From contig NZ_VITA01000007.1 in the NCBI RefSeq assembly GCF_007827695.1, positions 248,001 through 312,000 of the forward strand: a stretch of 64,000 bases of DNA, read 5' to 3'. Below the pieces are notes generated by a model. That model worked only from the letters and a program-made list of their open reading frames with translations. It was not told the origin of the DNA and made no database searches. Positions 8,326-16,395 of this stretch are shown one piece after another. The stretch comes from Sinorhizobium medicae (GTDB lineage Bacteria > Pseudomonadota > Alphaproteobacteria > Rhizobiales > Rhizobiaceae). Position 1 is the stretch's first letter, and the number at the start of each line of letters is the position of its first letter. A program made the position numbers and the translations under genes.

Positions 8326-8598
8326 TGGGTCGGGGCCAGGCCTGCCTGCTGGCGGCCCGTTCGGGTCGCCCACTCTTGCCGTGACCGGCACAAGTTTCTA
8401 TATGTCGCGGCATGAAACAGCCTGATCCATGCCGTCCGAGGGTGTATGGCTGTTTTGAGATGACGACATGCACATGAAATACCTGAAGGGGTGGGCCCTC
8501 CAGGAGGAGCGGGCGCCGCCCTGATATGCTCGGCGGCCCCAAGCTTGAAAACAGAGTATCGGCCGCAGGTGCCGTGCCCGGATGCCGGATTGGATCCC

Positions 8599-9795
8599 GT
8601 GAACAGTCTCGATTTCGACCGTAAGCCCGAAGATACGCGCGTCGTCGTCGCCATGTCCGGCGGCGTCGATTCTTCCGTCGTTGCGGGGTTGCTCAAACGC
8701 GAAGGCTACGATGTTCTCGGCATCACGCTGCAGCTTTACGACCATGGCGCGGCGGTGCACAGGGCCGGCTCCTGCTGTGCCGGCCAGGACATCGACGACG
8801 CGCGACGTGTCTGTGAGACGATCGGCATTCCGCATTACGTCCTCGATTACGAGGCGCGATTTCGCGAAACGGTGATCAATCCCTTCGCCGAAAGCTATAT
8901 AGCGGGCGAGACGCCCATCCCGTGCGTCGCCTGCAATCAGACGGTCAAATTCGCCGATCTGCTCGCGACCGCCAAGGAACTGGGCGCCGATGCGCTCGCC
9001 ACAGGCCATTACATCCGCTCGCGGCCGAGCCCAATGCCGCGCTATCCCGGGCAACGCGCACTCTACAGGCCTGCCGATGCCGATCGCGACCAGAGCTACT
9101 TCCTCTTTGCGACCACTCAGGAGCAGATCGACTACCTTCGCTTTCCGCTCGGCGGTCTTCCGAAGAGCGAGACGCGGGCGCTCGCCGAAGAGATGGGCCT
9201 CGTCGTGGCCAAGAAGGCCGACAGCCAGGACATCTGTTTCGTGCCCCAGGGCAAGTACAGCGACATCGTGTCGAAGCTCAAGCCGAATGCGGCGCTGGCC
9301 GGCGAGATCGTCCACCTCGACGGCCGCGTGCTCGGCGCGCACGAGGGAATTCTGCACTACACGATCGGTCAGCGCCGAGGCATCGGTGTGGCAACCGGCG
9401 AACCGCTCTATGTCGTCTATCTCGATGCACGCTCGCGCCGCGTCGTCGTCGGCCCGAAAGAAGCGCTGGAGACCCGCCGCGTCTACCTGCGCGACGTCAA
9501 TTGGCTTGGTGACGAAGAGCTGGAGGCGGCGGCGCGTAGCGGCTTCGAATGTTTCGCCAAAGTCCGCTCTACCCGCCGTCCGGCTCCGGCGGTTCTCAGC
9601 TGCGACGCCGAAGGGCTTTATGTCGAGCTGGTGGAAGGCGAGGCGGGCGTGGCGCCCGGCCAGGCCTGTGCACTCTATTCCGGCATCGGCGAGGACGCAC
9701 GCGTCTATGGCGGCGGCTTCATCCGCAGATCCGAGCGCGAGCCGGCCGCGGAAGCGGCGCTGAAGGCACTTTTGCAGGCCCCCGCGGCGGCCTGA
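8599..9795 (+). CDS. mnmA: tRNA-specific 2-thiouridylase MnmA
   Basis: The 398-residue protein carries the PP-loop ATPase motif [10 protein letters not shown] (residues ~17-26) and the catalytic cysteines in CVACN and SQDICFV. C-terminal beta-barrel segments include [13 protein letters not shown]. MnmA adenylates U34 of tRNA-Lys, -Glu and -Gln and inserts sulfur at C2, receiving it from a sulfur relay. GTG at 8599 ([17 protein letters not shown]) gives the usual family length; the frame upstream to 8491 is open but not conserved-looking. A TusA-like protein is encoded 30 kb away at 39976. Confidence 0.95.
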   Translation: MNSLDFDRKPEDTRVVVAMSGGVDSSVVAGLLKREGYDVLGITLQLYDHGAAVHRAGSCCAGQDIDDARRVCETIGIPHYVLDYEARFRETVINPFAESYIAGETPIPCVACNQTVKFADLLATAKELGADALATGHYIRSRPSPMPRYPGQRALYRPADADRDQSYFLFATTQEQIDYLRFPLGGLPKSETRALAEEMGLVVAKKADSQDICFVPQGKYSDIVSKLKPNAALAGEIVHLDGRVLGAHEGILHYTIGQRRGIGVATGEPLYVVYLDARSRRVVVGPKEALETRRVYLRDVNWLGDEELEAAARSGFECFAKVRSTRRPAPAVLSCDAEGLYVELVEGEAGVAPGQACALYSGIGEDARVYGGGFIRRSEREPAAEAALKALLQAPAAA

Positions 9796-9852
9796 TACAT
9801 CTCGCTCGAAGGGCACAGCGATCTTCGGGTAATGAAGATCGGAAAACAGCGC

Positions 9853-9878
9853 CCTGAGGCGTCTCGACACGCTTCAGG
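9853..9878. repeat. Intergenic hairpin downstream of mnmA
   Basis: CCTGAGGCGT and ACGCTTCAGG pair over 10 bp (one G-T) around a 6-base loop. On the minus strand it is followed some bases later by GTTTTCC. It may be an mRNA-end stem or a small palindromic repeat. Confidence 0.45.
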
Positions 9879-9930
9879 ACAAGGCGGTCAGGCAAGACGG
9901 GAAAACATCGCTTTTTCCGGAAGACATTGC

Positions 9931-9959
9931 TTGACACTAGCCGGAACAGCGCCTTATAA
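9931..9959 (+). promoter_or_regulatory. Promoter of tRNA-Met
   Basis: A consensus -35 TTGACA (9931-9936) and a -10 TTATAA (9954-9959) are spaced by 17 bases, 52 bases before the tRNA. It is one of the best sigma-70-type promoters in the window. Confidence 0.85.
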
Positions 9960-10011
9960 GCCGCCCGACCAGCCGAGACGGGCTTCGCTCAGAAGCTTCC
10001 ATGGCGCCGGC

Positions 10012-10088
10012 GGCGGAGTAGCTCAGTAGGTTAGAGCAGAGGAATCATAATCCTTGTGTCGGGGGTTCGAATCCCTCCTCCGCTACCA
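10012..10088 (+). tRNA. tRNA-Met (anticodon CAT)
   Basis: A full cloverleaf is visible: acceptor GGCGGAG pairs with CTCCGCT, D stem GCTC/GAGC, anticodon stem GAGGA/TCCTT with loop ATCATAA (anticodon CAT), T arm GGGGGTTCGAATCCCTC, and encoded CCA at 10086-10088. G1 pairs with U72, so it is not the initiator tRNA, which has a mismatched first pair. Elongator Met is most likely; tRNA-Ile with modified CAT is the alternative. Confidence 0.93.
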
Positions 10089-10262
10089 ACAGAACAGGGT
10101 CCATTCTGGACACATAGGTTACTGTAGCTCGCCGCGAATTTCCGGAATTTCGACAACGAAGCCGGGTGCCGTTTGGCTGAAACGGCTCGGATGTCTAGCC
10201 TTTGGCAGCTGGCGGTCACCGCGACGACTTCGTGCCACCCGGGTGGAGGTCGCTGGAAAGTC

Positions 10263-10451
10263 CTAGCGGCGCGACAACCATCTTCTGCCGAGATATTCGA
10301 GCGCCTTCAGGCTGTCGGGGTGCGCTGCGCGGTTTACGCCTACCGACTTCCGGCGCTTCGCAACAGTTATCTTTGGCGTATCCGATGCAACAATCTCGTC
10401 GGCTGGTGCGGTCTTTTCCGGCAAGCCGTGTTCGTCTCGGTCTGGCATCAT
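10263..10451 (-). CDS. Small basic hypothetical protein (62 aa)
   Basis: The 62-residue reading begins MMPDRDEHGLPEKT and ends in a basic stretch KALEYLGRRWLSRR, with TPKITVAKRRKSVGVNRAA in the middle. CCAGGA a few bases upstream of ATG 10451 (or 10448) could be a ribosome site. No family is recognised. It sits alone downstream of the tRNA in a gene-poor stretch, so it may be a recently gained or fast-changing gene, or not a gene at all. Confidence 0.45.
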   Translation of the reverse strand: MMPDRDEHGLPEKTAPADEIVASDTPKITVAKRRKSVGVNRAAHPDSLKALEYLGRRWLSRR

Positions 10452-10894
10452 CGATTCCTGGCGTTTAAGGCGAGTGCGCCTCAAAGCTGCCAAGAAGGGA
10501 CGGCGCCGGCGGCTCTGAGGCACTACTCACACGAACGGCTGACGAGGTTGCCGCTCGGCATGACAACTCCAATAAGCCTCAATGGTTTCGCTTGGCCGCG
10601 TGCGTAAGACCTTTGCTTTTCATGGGACGGACTTAGGTCCGATATGCCCTTCATGTCGGGCGATTTCGGTGCTCACGCACCCTTGATCCGGCTTCCGTCC
10701 TCGCTATCTCAATAGCAGTAACGACGTTCGAAGCGGTTCCCTTGGATGGAACGGGACGAATAAGCCCAACCTGTGATGAAACGTCGCGAACGGAGCTGCA
10801 GCGGATCTGGCCATTCCACCTGCAGCTCTGCTTTTGTCATTGATCGACGCGCGCCTGTGCGGACGAGAGTGCTTCCGCCCGTCCCCCGGCACGC
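10452..10894. other. Gene-free stretch downstream of the tRNA block
   Basis: These 443 bases show no convincing reading frame, RNA or repeat on either strand. The short frames here overlap each other without ribosome sites. Confidence 0.5.
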
Positions 10895-11926
10895 TCAAGT
10901 CCCATTTCCGTTCGGCCCTGCGCGAAATCTTCGGCGATACTCAGTTGGGCTCAGACCGATGATCCGCGTGAAGATTCGTCGAAAGGCGCTGGGATCGCTG
11001 TAGTGAACATCCCAGGCGATTGAATCGATGGGATCGCGTGTCAGCTGGAGCAGGTCACGTGCCCGGTTGATACGCAGACGTTGAACATATTCGCCTGCCG
11101 TATGGCCGGTTGCTTTCTGGAATCGCCGCATAAAGGTACGCGGTTCAAGGCCTGCCTGCTCCGCGAGGGCCGCAAGTCTCATCTCTTTCCCGCCGGTGAG
11201 TTGAAGCCAGTGCTGAACCTTCAAGATCGAATCGTCACCATGATTGAGACGTGGCGAGAAGCCCCTGTAGTAACTTTGTTTGCGTCCCGGTGGATCAACC
11301 AGGAAAGCTCCTGCTGTTTCCACCATGATGTTCGGGCCGAGAAAACGCTCGATCAGAATCAGACTGAGATCGATCCATGCCATCACGCCGCCGGCCGTGA
11401 GTATGTCGCCATCGTCTATGATCAGACGGTCGGTGTTCACCTTGATGTCGGGAAATCGAGAGGCAAGCTGCTCCTCATAGGTCCAGTGAGTGGTCACTGT
11501 CCGGCCCGCAAGAAGCCCGGTCTCTCCCAACAGGAAGGCTCCTTTGCAGATCGAGCACAAAGCTGCTCCTCTCGAATGTTCTGAAAGAAGCCAGTCGGCG
11601 TAGAATTTCGCTTCGTGCTCGGGGAGCGGATCGCCAAGCCCTGGAGGGATGACGATGACGGTTGGCCTGCTGCCACCTATGCCAGGGTCGGAATCGAACA
11701 GCCGCTCAGGCGCAGCCCGCCCATCTTCGCGTGTCCAGTGACTCACGCGAAGTAGGGGGTGATCAATGGCATGCATTTTACGTGCAAAGCCGTCTGCGGC
11801 GGTCAGAAGATCGGTCATTCCAAGCACCGCGGCAGCCTGAGCCCCCTTGTAGCCAACGATGCCGACTTCGTGAATATCCTTCGTTTTGTCCATATCACCC
11901 TGAAGTTTGTCACTCACGACACTCAT
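10895..11926 (-). CDS. GlxA-type transcriptional regulator (DJ-1/PfpI + AraC)
   Basis: The 343-residue protein has an N-terminal DJ-1/PfpI-like domain (residues ~20-200, with the nucleophile-elbow-like ALCSICKGAFLLGETGLL) and two AraC helix-turn-helix units at the C-terminus (MRLAALAEQAGLEPRTFMRR, then IAWDVHYSDPSAFRRIF). GlxA-type regulators control catabolic or nitrogen-compound genes, with the PfpI domain thought to sense a small molecule. ATG 11926 follows AAGG at good spacing. It is divergent from the cysteine hydrolase and probably regulates it, which is inferred from the 52-base divergent gap. Confidence 0.88.
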   Translation of the reverse strand: MSVVSDKLQGDMDKTKDIHEVGIVGYKGAQAAAVLGMTDLLTAADGFARKMHAIDHPLLRVSHWTREDGRAAPERLFDSDPGIGGSRPTVIVIPPGLGDPLPEHEAKFYADWLLSEHSRGAALCSICKGAFLLGETGLLAGRTVTTHWTYEEQLASRFPDIKVNTDRLIIDDGDILTAGGVMAWIDLSLILIERFLGPNIMVETAGAFLVDPPGRKQSYYRGFSPRLNHGDDSILKVQHWLQLTGGKEMRLAALAEQAGLEPRTFMRRFQKATGHTAGEYVQRLRINRARDLLQLTRDPIDSIAWDVHYSDPSAFRRIFTRIIGLSPTEYRRRFRAGPNGNGT

Positions 11927-11978
11927 ACGATGCCTTAGCCCTCATTATACAGGCGCATCAACTTCGGAAAGGATGCTC

Positions 11979-12524
11979 ATGAGCAAGCGCGCGGTAATCG
12001 TTGTCGATCTTCAGAAAGACTACCTGGCTTCAGGAAAATTCGCTTTGGTCGGTATGGACGCTGCGATCGAAAACGCTGCAAGGATCGTGGCCATGGCTCG
12101 TCGTTCCGGCGATCTGGTGATCAACGTTCGACACGAGGGACCCACCGATGCCCCCTTCTTCGTCTCGGGCACTGAGGGGGCGGAGATCGTGCCTGCCATG
12201 ACCCCGCAGGAGGGCGAGGACGTCATAACCAAGAACTACCCCAATGCGTTCCGTGAAACGAATTTGGCGGACTTGCTGTCGTCTGCTGCGATTGAAGACG
12301 TGACGATCATCGGGGCCATGAGTCACATGTGCATCGATGCGACCGCAAGGGCTGCTGCCGATCTCGGGTACAAGACGACCATCATCCAGGATGCTTGCGC
12401 TACACGCGATCTTGAATACCGGGGCGAGGCTGTGCCCGCCGCGAAGGTCCACGCTGCCTTCATGTCTGCGCTCGCCTTCGGATACGGGAAGGTGCTTTCG
12501 ACCGACGAATATCTGGCGAAGTGA
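11979..12524 (+). CDS. Isochorismatase-family cysteine hydrolase
   Basis: The 181-residue protein shows the family's catalytic triad elements: Asp in VIVVDLQKDY, Lys in VITKNYPNAF and Cys in GAMSHMCIDATARAA. Related enzymes hydrolyse amides such as nicotinamide, ureidoacrylate or carbamoyl compounds, and the substrate here is unknown. ATG 11979 is chosen over 11973 because AAGGA (11968-11972) is six bases upstream. It is divergent from the GlxA-type regulator and 35 bases ahead of the metallo-hydrolase gene, so the two likely form an operon. Confidence 0.88.
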   Translation: MSKRAVIVVDLQKDYLASGKFALVGMDAAIENAARIVAMARRSGDLVINVRHEGPTDAPFFVSGTEGAEIVPAMTPQEGEDVITKNYPNAFRETNLADLLSSAAIEDVTIIGAMSHMCIDATARAAADLGYKTTIIQDACATRDLEYRGEAVPAAKVHAAFMSALAFGYGKVLSTDEYLAK

Positions 12525-12559
12525 TCCCCACCCGACGACCGCAACAGCAAGAGAAAGCC

Positions 12560-13459
12560 ATGACAGATCCAAGTCGGAATCCAATGCTCGTAGGCCGCCG
12601 TGGCACGCTTAAACTGTTCGCCGCGGCGGCAGTCGCTTCCGGCGCCGGCGCTCTCCTTTCGGAAAAAACCGCCTTCGGAGCGACGCAGTTCCACCTGACC
12701 CAGGTGCGCAACGCGACGCTACGTGTCGACTACGCCGGCGTTCGGTTCCTCATCGATCCGATGTTCGCCGGGAAGGGCGCAACCCCCGGCTTCGAAGGAT
12801 CGGCAAACAGCAAGCTGAGGAACCCTCTCGTCGACCTGCCTTTGACAGTCGAACAGCTCGCCGATGTAGATGCAGTTGTCGTGACGCATCTGCATAGCGA
12901 CCATTGGGACGACGAAGCCGCAGCCATCCTCGATAAGAAGCTACCGCTCTTTGCCCAGAACGATGAGGATGCGGCTCATATCAGGAGCCAAGGTTTTCAG
13001 GATGTCCGCACCCTCACGGAGAACACCGAGTTCCAAGGAATCCACCTTGCGAAGACTGGCGGGCAGCACGGAACAGATGCCACACTGGAAGCCATTCCGG
13101 CGCTGGGGCAGGTCTGCGGGGTGGTCTTCAGCCACCCGTCGAACAAGCGGCTGTACCTTGCCGGCGACACGATCTGGAACGAGCATGTGGCAGCCGCCAT
13201 CTCCCGGCATCATCCTGAAATCATCGTGCTCAACGCCGGCAAAGCGGTCTTCCCCGGTTTCCCTCCGATCATCATGGGAGAGGAAGACGTGTTGGCCGTT
13301 CACAAGGCTGCACCGGAAGCTACGTTGATCGCGAGCCACATGGAGGCGGTAAACCACTGTGTCCTCAGCCGCGCCGCGCTACGAGCCTATTCGGAGGAGC
13401 AGGGCTTTGCATCCAGCCTGCTTGTCCCTGCGGATGGGGAAACCCTGGCGTTCAAATGA
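12560..13459 (+). CDS. Tat-exported metallo-beta-lactamase-fold hydrolase (UlaG-like)
   Basis: The 299-residue protein begins with a twin-arginine signal (GRRGTLKLFAAAAVASGAG, cut near AFGA), so it is likely exported folded. The mature part has the metal-binding signature VVTHLHSDHWDD and later metal-ligand regions LAGDT and ASHMEAVNHC. It resembles UlaG-like and YtnP-like soluble hydrolases, with no catalytic assignment possible. Its place right behind a cysteine hydrolase suggests co-transcription. It converges, with seven bases between stops, on the TetR gene. Confidence 0.87.
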   Translation: MTDPSRNPMLVGRRGTLKLFAAAAVASGAGALLSEKTAFGATQFHLTQVRNATLRVDYAGVRFLIDPMFAGKGATPGFEGSANSKLRNPLVDLPLTVEQLADVDAVVVTHLHSDHWDDEAAAILDKKLPLFAQNDEDAAHIRSQGFQDVRTLTENTEFQGIHLAKTGGQHGTDATLEAIPALGQVCGVVFSHPSNKRLYLAGDTIWNEHVAAAISRHHPEIIVLNAGKAVFPGFPPIIMGEEDVLAVHKAAPEATLIASHMEAVNHCVLSRAALRAYSEEQGFASSLLVPADGETLAFK

Positions 13460-13466
13460 CCGGCAT

Positions 13467-14240
13467 TCATGATCTCGGAGCAAGTCCGTCGAGCAGGAAG
13501 TCTAGACCCTTCCTGAATGCGCCGTCCCAATCGTCATCCAACAGCAGCCGAGAGCGTTCGATTGTCGGATAGTGTTCGCCGAGACCTGTAAGGCGCTGCT
13601 GCGCGACGGACCTGTCCTCGTCCGAGAGGACGAAACTCGCCCGCGTGACGGTTGCGCCTATCACATAGTTCCAGAGCGACCATATCGCGGCATTCAGATC
13701 CGCGTCCGCTACACCGGCCCTGGACAAGGTATTGCTCAGCAGTTCCAGGCGGCTGAGAATGTTCGGGCCAAGTGCCCGGCGCGGCAACAGCGACGCCGAC
13801 CAGGGATGGCGCAGCATGCTGGCGCGCCAGTCTTCAAGCATATGAAACACTTCGCCGCGCCAGTCCCGAGACTCTGCTTTCTGCGGCGGTCCGCGATATG
13901 CGAGCACTGAGTCGAGCGCCAGATCGAAGACCATTTCCTTATTTTCGACATGCCAGTACAGGCTCATCGCGCCCGCACCGAGACGGTCGGCCAGCTGACG
14001 CATCTTCAATCCGTCGACGCCCCTGGTGTCCAGCAGTTCCACCGCCGCCGCCACGATCCGGTCGAGAGACAGGGATGGTTCAGTGCGCGGCCCCTCCAAA
14101 GACTCAGATGATCCAGACTCGGGTGGGGCAGACTCGGGTGAGGCGGACTGGGGTGGTGCGGACTGAGGTGGTGCGGACTGGGGTGACGCACGCAGGCGTC
14201 GAGGCCGGTCGCCCTGTGGGCCGCTGGGTTTGGCTGCCAT
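13467..14240 (-). CDS. TetR/AcrR-family repressor with repetitive N-terminal tail
   Basis: The 257-residue protein has a TetR helix-turn-helix near residues 50-100 (RIVAAAVELLDTRGVDGLKM, then GAGAMSLYWHVENKEMVFDL) and a TetR-C-like ligand domain. The first ~50 residues are an unusual Ser/Pro/Glu-rich tail built from repeated SAPPQ and SAPPE units, encoded by 15-bp tandem repeats at 14116-14190. ATG 14240 follows AAGGAAG. The gene is divergent from a RidA-family gene; two perfect palindromes between them are the likely operators. Confidence 0.87.
   Translation of the reverse strand: MAAKPSGPQGDRPRRLRASPQSAPPQSAPPQSASPESAPPESGSSESLEGPRTEPSLSLDRIVAAAVELLDTRGVDGLKMRQLADRLGAGAMSLYWHVENKEMVFDLALDSVLAYRGPPQKAESRDWRGEVFHMLEDWRASMLRHPWSASLLPRRALGPNILSRLELLSNTLSRAGVADADLNAAIWSLWNYVIGATVTRASFVLSDEDRSVAQQRLTGLGEHYPTIERSRLLLDDDWDGAFRKGLDFLLDGLAPRS
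14116..14190 (-). repeat. 15-bp tandem repeat inside the TetR gene
   Basis: Five 15-bp units lie head to tail (14116, 14131, 14146, 14161, 14176), each starting GACT(C/G)(G/A)GGTG, with a decayed sixth unit at 14101-14115. As the unit is a multiple of three, gain or loss of copies would keep the frame and alter the length of the SAPPQ/SAPPE tail. Confidence 0.9.
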
Positions 14241-14306
14241 CCGTCTTCCTTACTGATCAATACGCCGATTTAATCCGGCACCGGGGCGAATGTCGATCCT
14301 GACCAA

Positions 14307-14336
14307 TTGACTCGTACGTTGTACGATGCAATTTAT
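14307..14336 (+). promoter_or_regulatory. Probable promoter of the RidA-family gene
   Basis: TTGACT (14307-14312) and an AT-rich -10 (ATTTAT, 14331-14336) are spaced by 18 bases. The -35 abuts the first palindrome, and the second palindrome begins right after the -10, a layout suited to repression. Confidence 0.5.
14312..14326. promoter_or_regulatory. TetR operator 1
   Basis: The perfect palindrome TCGTAC-GTT-GTACGA (6-bp arms, 3-base centre) lies in the tetR-ridA divergent region. An identical-arm copy is centred 25 bases downstream. Confidence 0.75.
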
Positions 14337-14351
14337 TCGTACGGCGTACGA
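14337..14351. promoter_or_regulatory. TetR operator 2
   Basis: TCGTAC-GGC-GTACGA has the same arms as operator 1 and a different centre. The spacing of the two sites (25 bp centre to centre, about 2.4 helical turns) suggests two repressor dimers. Confidence 0.75.
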
Positions 14352-14472
14352 GTCGTATGGCGAGGGGGCAAATTTCGGTCTGTCAGCCGCGAGTGACCGT
14401 TACTCCCGCTCCAGAGCCGAGAGAAATAAGTCACGCGCAATCCCGCATCTGCTTATCGGAGGGCAAATCATC

Positions 14473-14916
14473 ATGACCATGGGAGTTCCGATTGGGACGG
14501 CAGCGAACGAGAATGACCTCAAGCTGACCATCGTCAATCCCCGAAACCTCTACGACCCCACGCCAAACGGCTACAGCACCGCAGTGATCGTGCCTCGGGA
14601 AGGCCGATTGGCATATATCTCCGGGCAGGGCGGCCAGGACAATAGGGGGGCTTTGTCGCCCGATTTTGCCGTTCAGGTCGAGCAGTCCTACAAAAATCTG
14701 CGCACCGCCCTCGATGCGCTGGGCGCACGGCCGGAGCAGGTCGCCAAGCTCACGGTCTTCGTGGTCGATCACAATATGTCCAAGCTTGAGGTGCTGACCA
14801 GGGCCGTCAAGGAGATGTTCGGCGAGACACTGCCGGCGCAGACGCTTGTTCCCGTCCCAAAGCTTGCGATCGAACCAATGCTCTTCGAGGTCGAAGCCGT
14901 CGTCATGCTGGAATAG
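14473..14916 (+). CDS. RidA-family (YjgF/UK114) protein
   Basis: The 147-residue protein has the RidA fold pattern: YISGQGGQD near residue 50, EQSYKNLRTALDALGARPEQV, and the C-terminal IEPMLFEVEAVVML. RidA proteins deaminate reactive enamine/imine intermediates; this one looks like a Rid subfamily member rather than archetypal RidA, since the usual catalytic Arg segment near the C-terminus reads LVPVPKLAIEPM. ATG 14473 follows GGAGGG by nine bases. Transcription probably starts within the operator pair upstream and is repressed by the divergent TetR protein. Confidence 0.82.
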   Translation: MTMGVPIGTAANENDLKLTIVNPRNLYDPTPNGYSTAVIVPREGRLAYISGQGGQDNRGALSPDFAVQVEQSYKNLRTALDALGARPEQVAKLTVFVVDHNMSKLEVLTRAVKEMFGETLPAQTLVPVPKLAIEPMLFEVEAVVMLE

Positions 14917-14958
14917 CGGGGCGGCTGGAATAGCGGGGCGGCTGGAATAGCAGGCGGC
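14910..14958 (+). repeat. 17-bp tandem repeat over the end of the RidA gene
   Basis: GGAATAGCGGGGCGGCT occurs at 14910-14926 and again unchanged at 14927-14943, with a partial third copy to 14958. The first copy contains the gene's last codon and its TAG stop, so the repeat has duplicated the gene end. Confidence 0.9.
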
Positions 14959-15173
14959 AATGCCGCTCGAGGTGATTGTCCGCCCACCGCCCGCAGTGCA
15001 CATTCTTCTTCGAAACTCAGCTTCCATCCTACAGCGTGCAGAATTGATCGGCGGGTTGGCCGATCAATTCGGCACGCCTGCATGAGACGCTGCAATCACG
15101 GAACCAATCCGCTCCCTTACCGTTCAGATAGGAGATTAAGCGATCTCTCAAATGAGAGTATGGAGGAGAAGTC

Positions 15174-15500
15174 ATGAACATCGGCAGGCTTTTTGCAGCC
15201 GGGTTGATCTTGGGTGGCGCGGTGGCCGCCGTACCTTCTGCTTCGTCGGCCCAGTCATTCGACCTGTATATCGGTCCGGACGGTCCACAGCTTCGTGATC
15301 GCAGATATGACGATGACGATTATCGCGACAGGGGCTGCAGCGAGCGCCAGGCTATTCGCCGCGCCTATCGGCTCGGTATCCGCGATCCTGATATTCGGTC
15401 GATTACGCGGCGCGAGGTGGCGGTAGACGGGGTCGGGCGACGCGGGCGGCTGACGACCGTCTATTTCGCAAATCGGCCGGGATGTCCTCGCATAGGTTGA
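15174..15500 (+). CDS. Small exported hypothetical protein
   Basis: The 108-residue protein has a clear signal peptide (RLFAAGLILGGAVAAVPSAS, cut near SSAQS). The mature part is short, with an Asp/Tyr/Arg-rich stretch RDRRYDDDDYRDRGC and two cysteines (C55 and C104 region) that could form a disulfide in the periplasm. TGGAGGAGAA before the ATG is a strong ribosome site. No known domain is recognised; such small periplasmic proteins are common in rhizobia. Confidence 0.75.
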   Translation: MNIGRLFAAGLILGGAVAAVPSASSAQSFDLYIGPDGPQLRDRRYDDDDYRDRGCSERQAIRRAYRLGIRDPDIRSITRREVAVDGVGRRGRLTTVYFANRPGCPRIG

Positions 15501-15693
15501 ACCTCATCTGATAGTATAAGCTGCGGCGCCGCGCGTCTGTCGATGCACGACGCCTAAGCCGTTCCGTTGCCGTTATGTCAGATGCAGCAGACATTCGGCA
15601 GCGCTCGGTTCAAGGCGGCTATACCGTTGGATGGACGAGGCAGGCGGCGGAACTTCCGGGCGCCGGCCTTGTTAGATCGGTCAGGAGGATCGC

Positions 15694-15927
15694 ATGCCGG
15701 CGCCGAAAGAGATGGATTCCGCACTCACAAATCTGCCCTTGAGGATCGGGGCATATGTTCCCGACGATCTTCTGGAGGATTGGTTCGCTCCGGGAACGGG
15801 GATGAACCCTCCCTCAAAAACCGCCTTGGCCGAGGCGGCGGCCTATGGGCGGCAGTTCGAATGCGAATTCAAGTATTATCCCGAGCGAAAGGAAGGGGTC
15901 TTCTGGAAATGGGTACCAGCCATATGA
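15694..15927 (+). CDS. Hypothetical protein (77 aa), first of an overlapping pair
   Basis: The soluble 77-residue protein contains LPLRIGAYVPDDLLEDWF and FECEFKYYPERKEGVFWKW. AGGAGG lies just upstream of the ATG. Its stop overlaps the start of the next gene in an ATGA, so the two are probably translated together. No family is recognised. Confidence 0.65.
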   Translation: MPAPKEMDSALTNLPLRIGAYVPDDLLEDWFAPGTGMNPPSKTALAEAAAYGRQFECEFKYYPERKEGVFWKWVPAI

Positions 15928-16109
15928 ACGAAGGCAATCTTGAGGCGAAGGCCATCACTGCCGTTGTAGAAGAGCTGCAGCGGCAGGCGGCGGAGAACCC
16001 TTCAAAGCTTCAGATCCGTCGAGTGGGAGATAAGCTCGCGATCAATGGAGAGATCGATGTCGACGCGCTGGTGATGGTGGTCGTGGGGTCAATGGCAGGA
16101 GGGCCTTGA
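15924..16109 (+). CDS. Hypothetical protein (61 aa), translationally coupled
   Basis: The 61-residue protein, ITAVVEELQRQAAENPSK then LQIRRVGDKLAINGEIDVDA, has a helix followed by a beta-hairpin. It starts within the stop of the preceding gene (ATGA, 15924-15927). An unrelated longer frame can be drawn upstream to 15567, but the overlap start is the natural one. Function unknown. Confidence 0.6.
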   Translation: MNEGNLEAKAITAVVEELQRQAAENPSKLQIRRVGDKLAINGEIDVDALVMVVVGSMAGGP

Positions 16110-16189
16110 AAGCCATCCCCGGGCCGTGCCCGACTACGCCGCCCCCCGCTGACTGCCTCGTGCGCGTTCCGCGAGCCGATTTGAACAAT

Positions 16190-16390
16190 TCAGGAAGGAT
16201 TGTCCTTGTCGCCCGTGGCGCTCGGCGGGTTCTCGTCTATGGTATTGACGCCGTCCGCATTGACCTTGGTGTCCTCGATCCTGGTAGTATTGGTCGAGGG
16301 GAAACGGTCGACATATACATAGAAGATCGCACTGGCAATTATAATGACGGCGGCGCCGATCAGCGCCAGTCTCTCCCAGGTCCGGTTCAT
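16190..16390 (-). CDS. Small single-pass membrane protein (66 aa)
   Basis: One transmembrane helix (RLALIGAAVIIIASAIFYVYV, roughly residues 6-25) is followed by a polar, probably periplasmic, tail rich in Asp, Asn and Thr. GGAGGTG lies eight bases before ATG 16390, a consensus ribosome site that decides the start over 16396. The size and form match the many small rhizobial stress or envelope proteins without assigned function. Confidence 0.7.
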   Translation of the reverse strand: MNRTWERLALIGAAVIIIASAIFYVYVDRFPSTNTTRIEDTKVNADGVNTIDENPPSATGDKDNPS

Positions 16391-16395
16391 GGACA

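Noticed and set aside
8468-8524. 18-codon frame upstream of mnmA that could be a leader peptide
   Set aside because: It has a weak ribosome site and no codon run or paired attenuator structures that would support a leader function.
8398-9870. 490-codon minus-strand frame over mnmA
   Set aside because: It is antisense to mnmA, whose PP-loop and cysteine motifs are clear.
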